From: an uncultured Cyclobacteriaceae bacterium
Lineage (GTDB): Bacteria > Bacteroidota > Bacteroidia > Cytophagales > Cyclobacteriaceae
Reading direction: 5' to 3'
Assembly: GCA_943788235.1 (NCBI GenBank)
Contig: CALSPM010000005.1
Span: 186,001-250,000 of the forward strand
Length of the DNA: 64,000 bases
This document shows positions 63,002 to 64,000 of the stretch, piece by piece. Within the stretch, counting starts at the first letter, position 1. Each line of letters begins with the position of its first letter. A model generated the notes under the pieces. That model did no database searches, was not told where the DNA came from, and was given only the letters and a program-made list of their open reading frames with translations. The translations under genes were made by a program, and so were the position numbers.

Positions 63002-63940
63002 ATGAAATCATTGTACCAATACATCATCAACTATTTGCGTCAATATTTTGATATGAAACTGTATGTGAGCATTTTATGCTTCTTACTTATTTTCATCATT
63101 ATCAATTATAAACTTGACTTTGAGGCCAAATATATTAAGACCCTCTCAAATCTTGGGGTAAGATCCTTGATAATGTCTCTTTTTCAAGGCTTTCCTTTTC
63201 TGGTCACTGCTTTACTTCTCAATTTCTTTGGAAAAGCCAGCAAATGGCAAAAGGATCCTATATTTTGGGTTACCTTCCTCTTGGGGTTTTTAATTATTGG
63301 CCTTTCAAGAGGTATTCATTGGGGCCTTTTGATACAATGGGCTTTAGCGCCCGAAGATTGGTTTCTACTTAGATCAAGTATTAATTGGGCCATGAAGTTG
63401 ACAATGGTACTGGCCCTTTTTGGTGCTTTTTATTTGACTTTCAATATGTCTTTGGGTCACTTTTACGGTTTTACATTTCGTAAATTTAATATGAGTCCTT
63501 ATTTAACTCTATTGGGAATTGCTCTTATTTTCATCATTATTGGCTCTTTTTTTGGTGATCTTCAATCTTATTATCCTCGTTATAAGATAGCCCATGGCAC
63601 ATCTTTTGCTGCCCATCATCAGGTGCCTACATGGGTTTCTGTTCTTATTTATGAAATAACCTATGCTACTAGTTTTATTACCGTAGAATTTATTTTTAGA
63701 GGGTTTTTAATTTATGCCTTTGTTAAATATTTTGGGCCTTATTGTATCCTACCTATGGTTGCTACTTATTGCTTTTTGCATTTTGGGAAACCTGCTACCG
63801 AAACACTTAGTTCCATCTTTGGAGGTTATGTCTTGGGTATCGTCGCCCTTAAAAATAAGAATATTTGGGGGGGTGTTATGGTTCATGTGGGGGTAGCATG
63901 GTCCATGGAATTATTTGGATATCTGCAGACAAGATTCTAG
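63002..63940 (+). CDS. CPBP-family membrane protein with degraded protease motifs
   Basis: About 312 residues from MKSLYQYI; upstream in-frame ATGs (62954) overlap the divergent NRDE gene and are less likely. Seven to eight hydrophobic helices. The C-terminal ABI/CPBP core is recognisable: TVEFIFRGFLIYAFVKYFG, YCFLHFGKPATETLSSIFGG and GGVMVHVGVAWSMEL. The catalytic EExxxR motif reads VEFIFR, so the first Glu, the water-activating residue in Rce1, is Val. The last His motif lacks its Asn partner. Probably a non-proteolytic CPBP homologue. Confidence 0.75.
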   Translation: MKSLYQYIINYLRQYFDMKLYVSILCFLLIFIIINYKLDFEAKYIKTLSNLGVRSLIMSLFQGFPFLVTALLLNFFGKASKWQKDPIFWVTFLLGFLIIGLSRGIHWGLLIQWALAPEDWFLLRSSINWAMKLTMVLALFGAFYLTFNMSLGHFYGFTFRKFNMSPYLTLLGIALIFIIIGSFFGDLQSYYPRYKIAHGTSFAAHHQVPTWVSVLIYEITYATSFITVEFIFRGFLIYAFVKYFGPYCILPMVATYCFLHFGKPATETLSSIFGGYVLGIVALKNKNIWGGVMVHVGVAWSMELFGYLQTRF

Positions 63941-63949
63941 AGTTAGTTA

Positions 63950-63957
63950 TAAATTTG
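63950..63957 (+). promoter_or_regulatory. -7 box TAAATTTG directly before the last gene
   Basis: Exact TAnnTTTG match ending 4 nt before the ATG at 63962, the same spacing as before gpmI and nadC. Confidence 0.4.
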
Positions 63958-63961
63958 AACT

Positions 63962-64000
63962 ATGGAGGATAATATGATTTGGTTATTGTTGATGGGAATA
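63962..64000 (+). CDS. Start of a gene running off the window (probable membrane protein)
   Basis: ATG followed by an open frame MEDNMIWLLLMGI to the window end; a second ATG is four codons in. The hydrophobic run suggests a membrane protein. Too short for a name. Confidence 0.4.
   Translation, partial: MEDNMIWLLLMGI

Overview
The window looks like chromosomal DNA from a member of the Bacteroidota, probably the Cytophagia/Saprospiria side, although the lineage below phylum is an inference. The evidence is AT-rich DNA, near absence of Shine-Dalgarno sequences, Bacteroidota-type -7 boxes (TAnnTTTG) before several genes, a fused MurF-alanine racemase, an RprX/RprY-like two-component pair, DUF4783 and DUF6067 proteins, and BspA-like DUF285 lipoproteins.

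Layout. 1-8.4 kb is core metabolism: the end of a sodium/sugar symporter, a GH13 alpha-glucosidase, recX, a YcxB-like protein, nadC, DUF4783, gpmI, purE and purK. 8.6-11.4 kb has a sterol-desaturase-like membrane enzyme, then a decayed patch (frameshifted Crp/Fnr regulator, DoxX-like gene with an internal stop, the tail of a large secreted protein). 11.4-19.5 kb is a three-gene minus-strand set for polysaccharide or sulfated-glycan use: DUF6067 glycosidase, DUF5107-TPR protein and S1 sulfatase. 20.06-32.86 kb is a mobile island bounded by a 22-bp direct repeat. An excisionase-like gene and a phage/plasmid-type replication protein sit at its left end, and a tyrosine recombinase sits directly against the right repeat. 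Its cargo is mostly exported or lipoprotein genes of unknown role, two DUF285 surface lipoproteins, an IS3-family element and several families of decayed repeats. 33-44 kb holds a DUF1080 plus Gfo/Idh pair (the latter frameshifted), exported proteins of unknown role, a TPR lipoprotein, an AlkB-like monooxygenase and a secreted alpha/beta hydrolase. 44.4-54.8 kb holds creD, gamma-glutamyltransferase, murF-alr, a GNAT enzyme, tRNA-Val(GAC), the histidine kinase/response regulator pair and a HisA-like protein without the usual catalytic Asp. 55-57.2 kb is a decayed integrase region with a strong small-RNA candidate and tRNA-His. 57.2-64 kb holds dihydroorotase, gcvP, a lipoprotein, a TANGO2/NRDE gene split by an amber codon, and a CPBP-family membrane protein with degraded catalytic motifs.

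The main points are: (1) the xis-rep-int island, whose cargo includes a lipoprotein gene apparently switched off by a 7-bp tandem duplication in its signal peptide; (2) a promoter-hairpin-terminator RNA candidate at 56.5 kb whose arms can pair in two ways; (3) at least four genes whose -7 box lies 3-4 nt before the ATG, suggesting leaderless transcripts; (4) enzyme homologues that lack key residues (HisA-like, CPBP, MurF P-loop); (5) many single-lesion pseudogenes. All names rest on reading motifs by eye; no database search was run.
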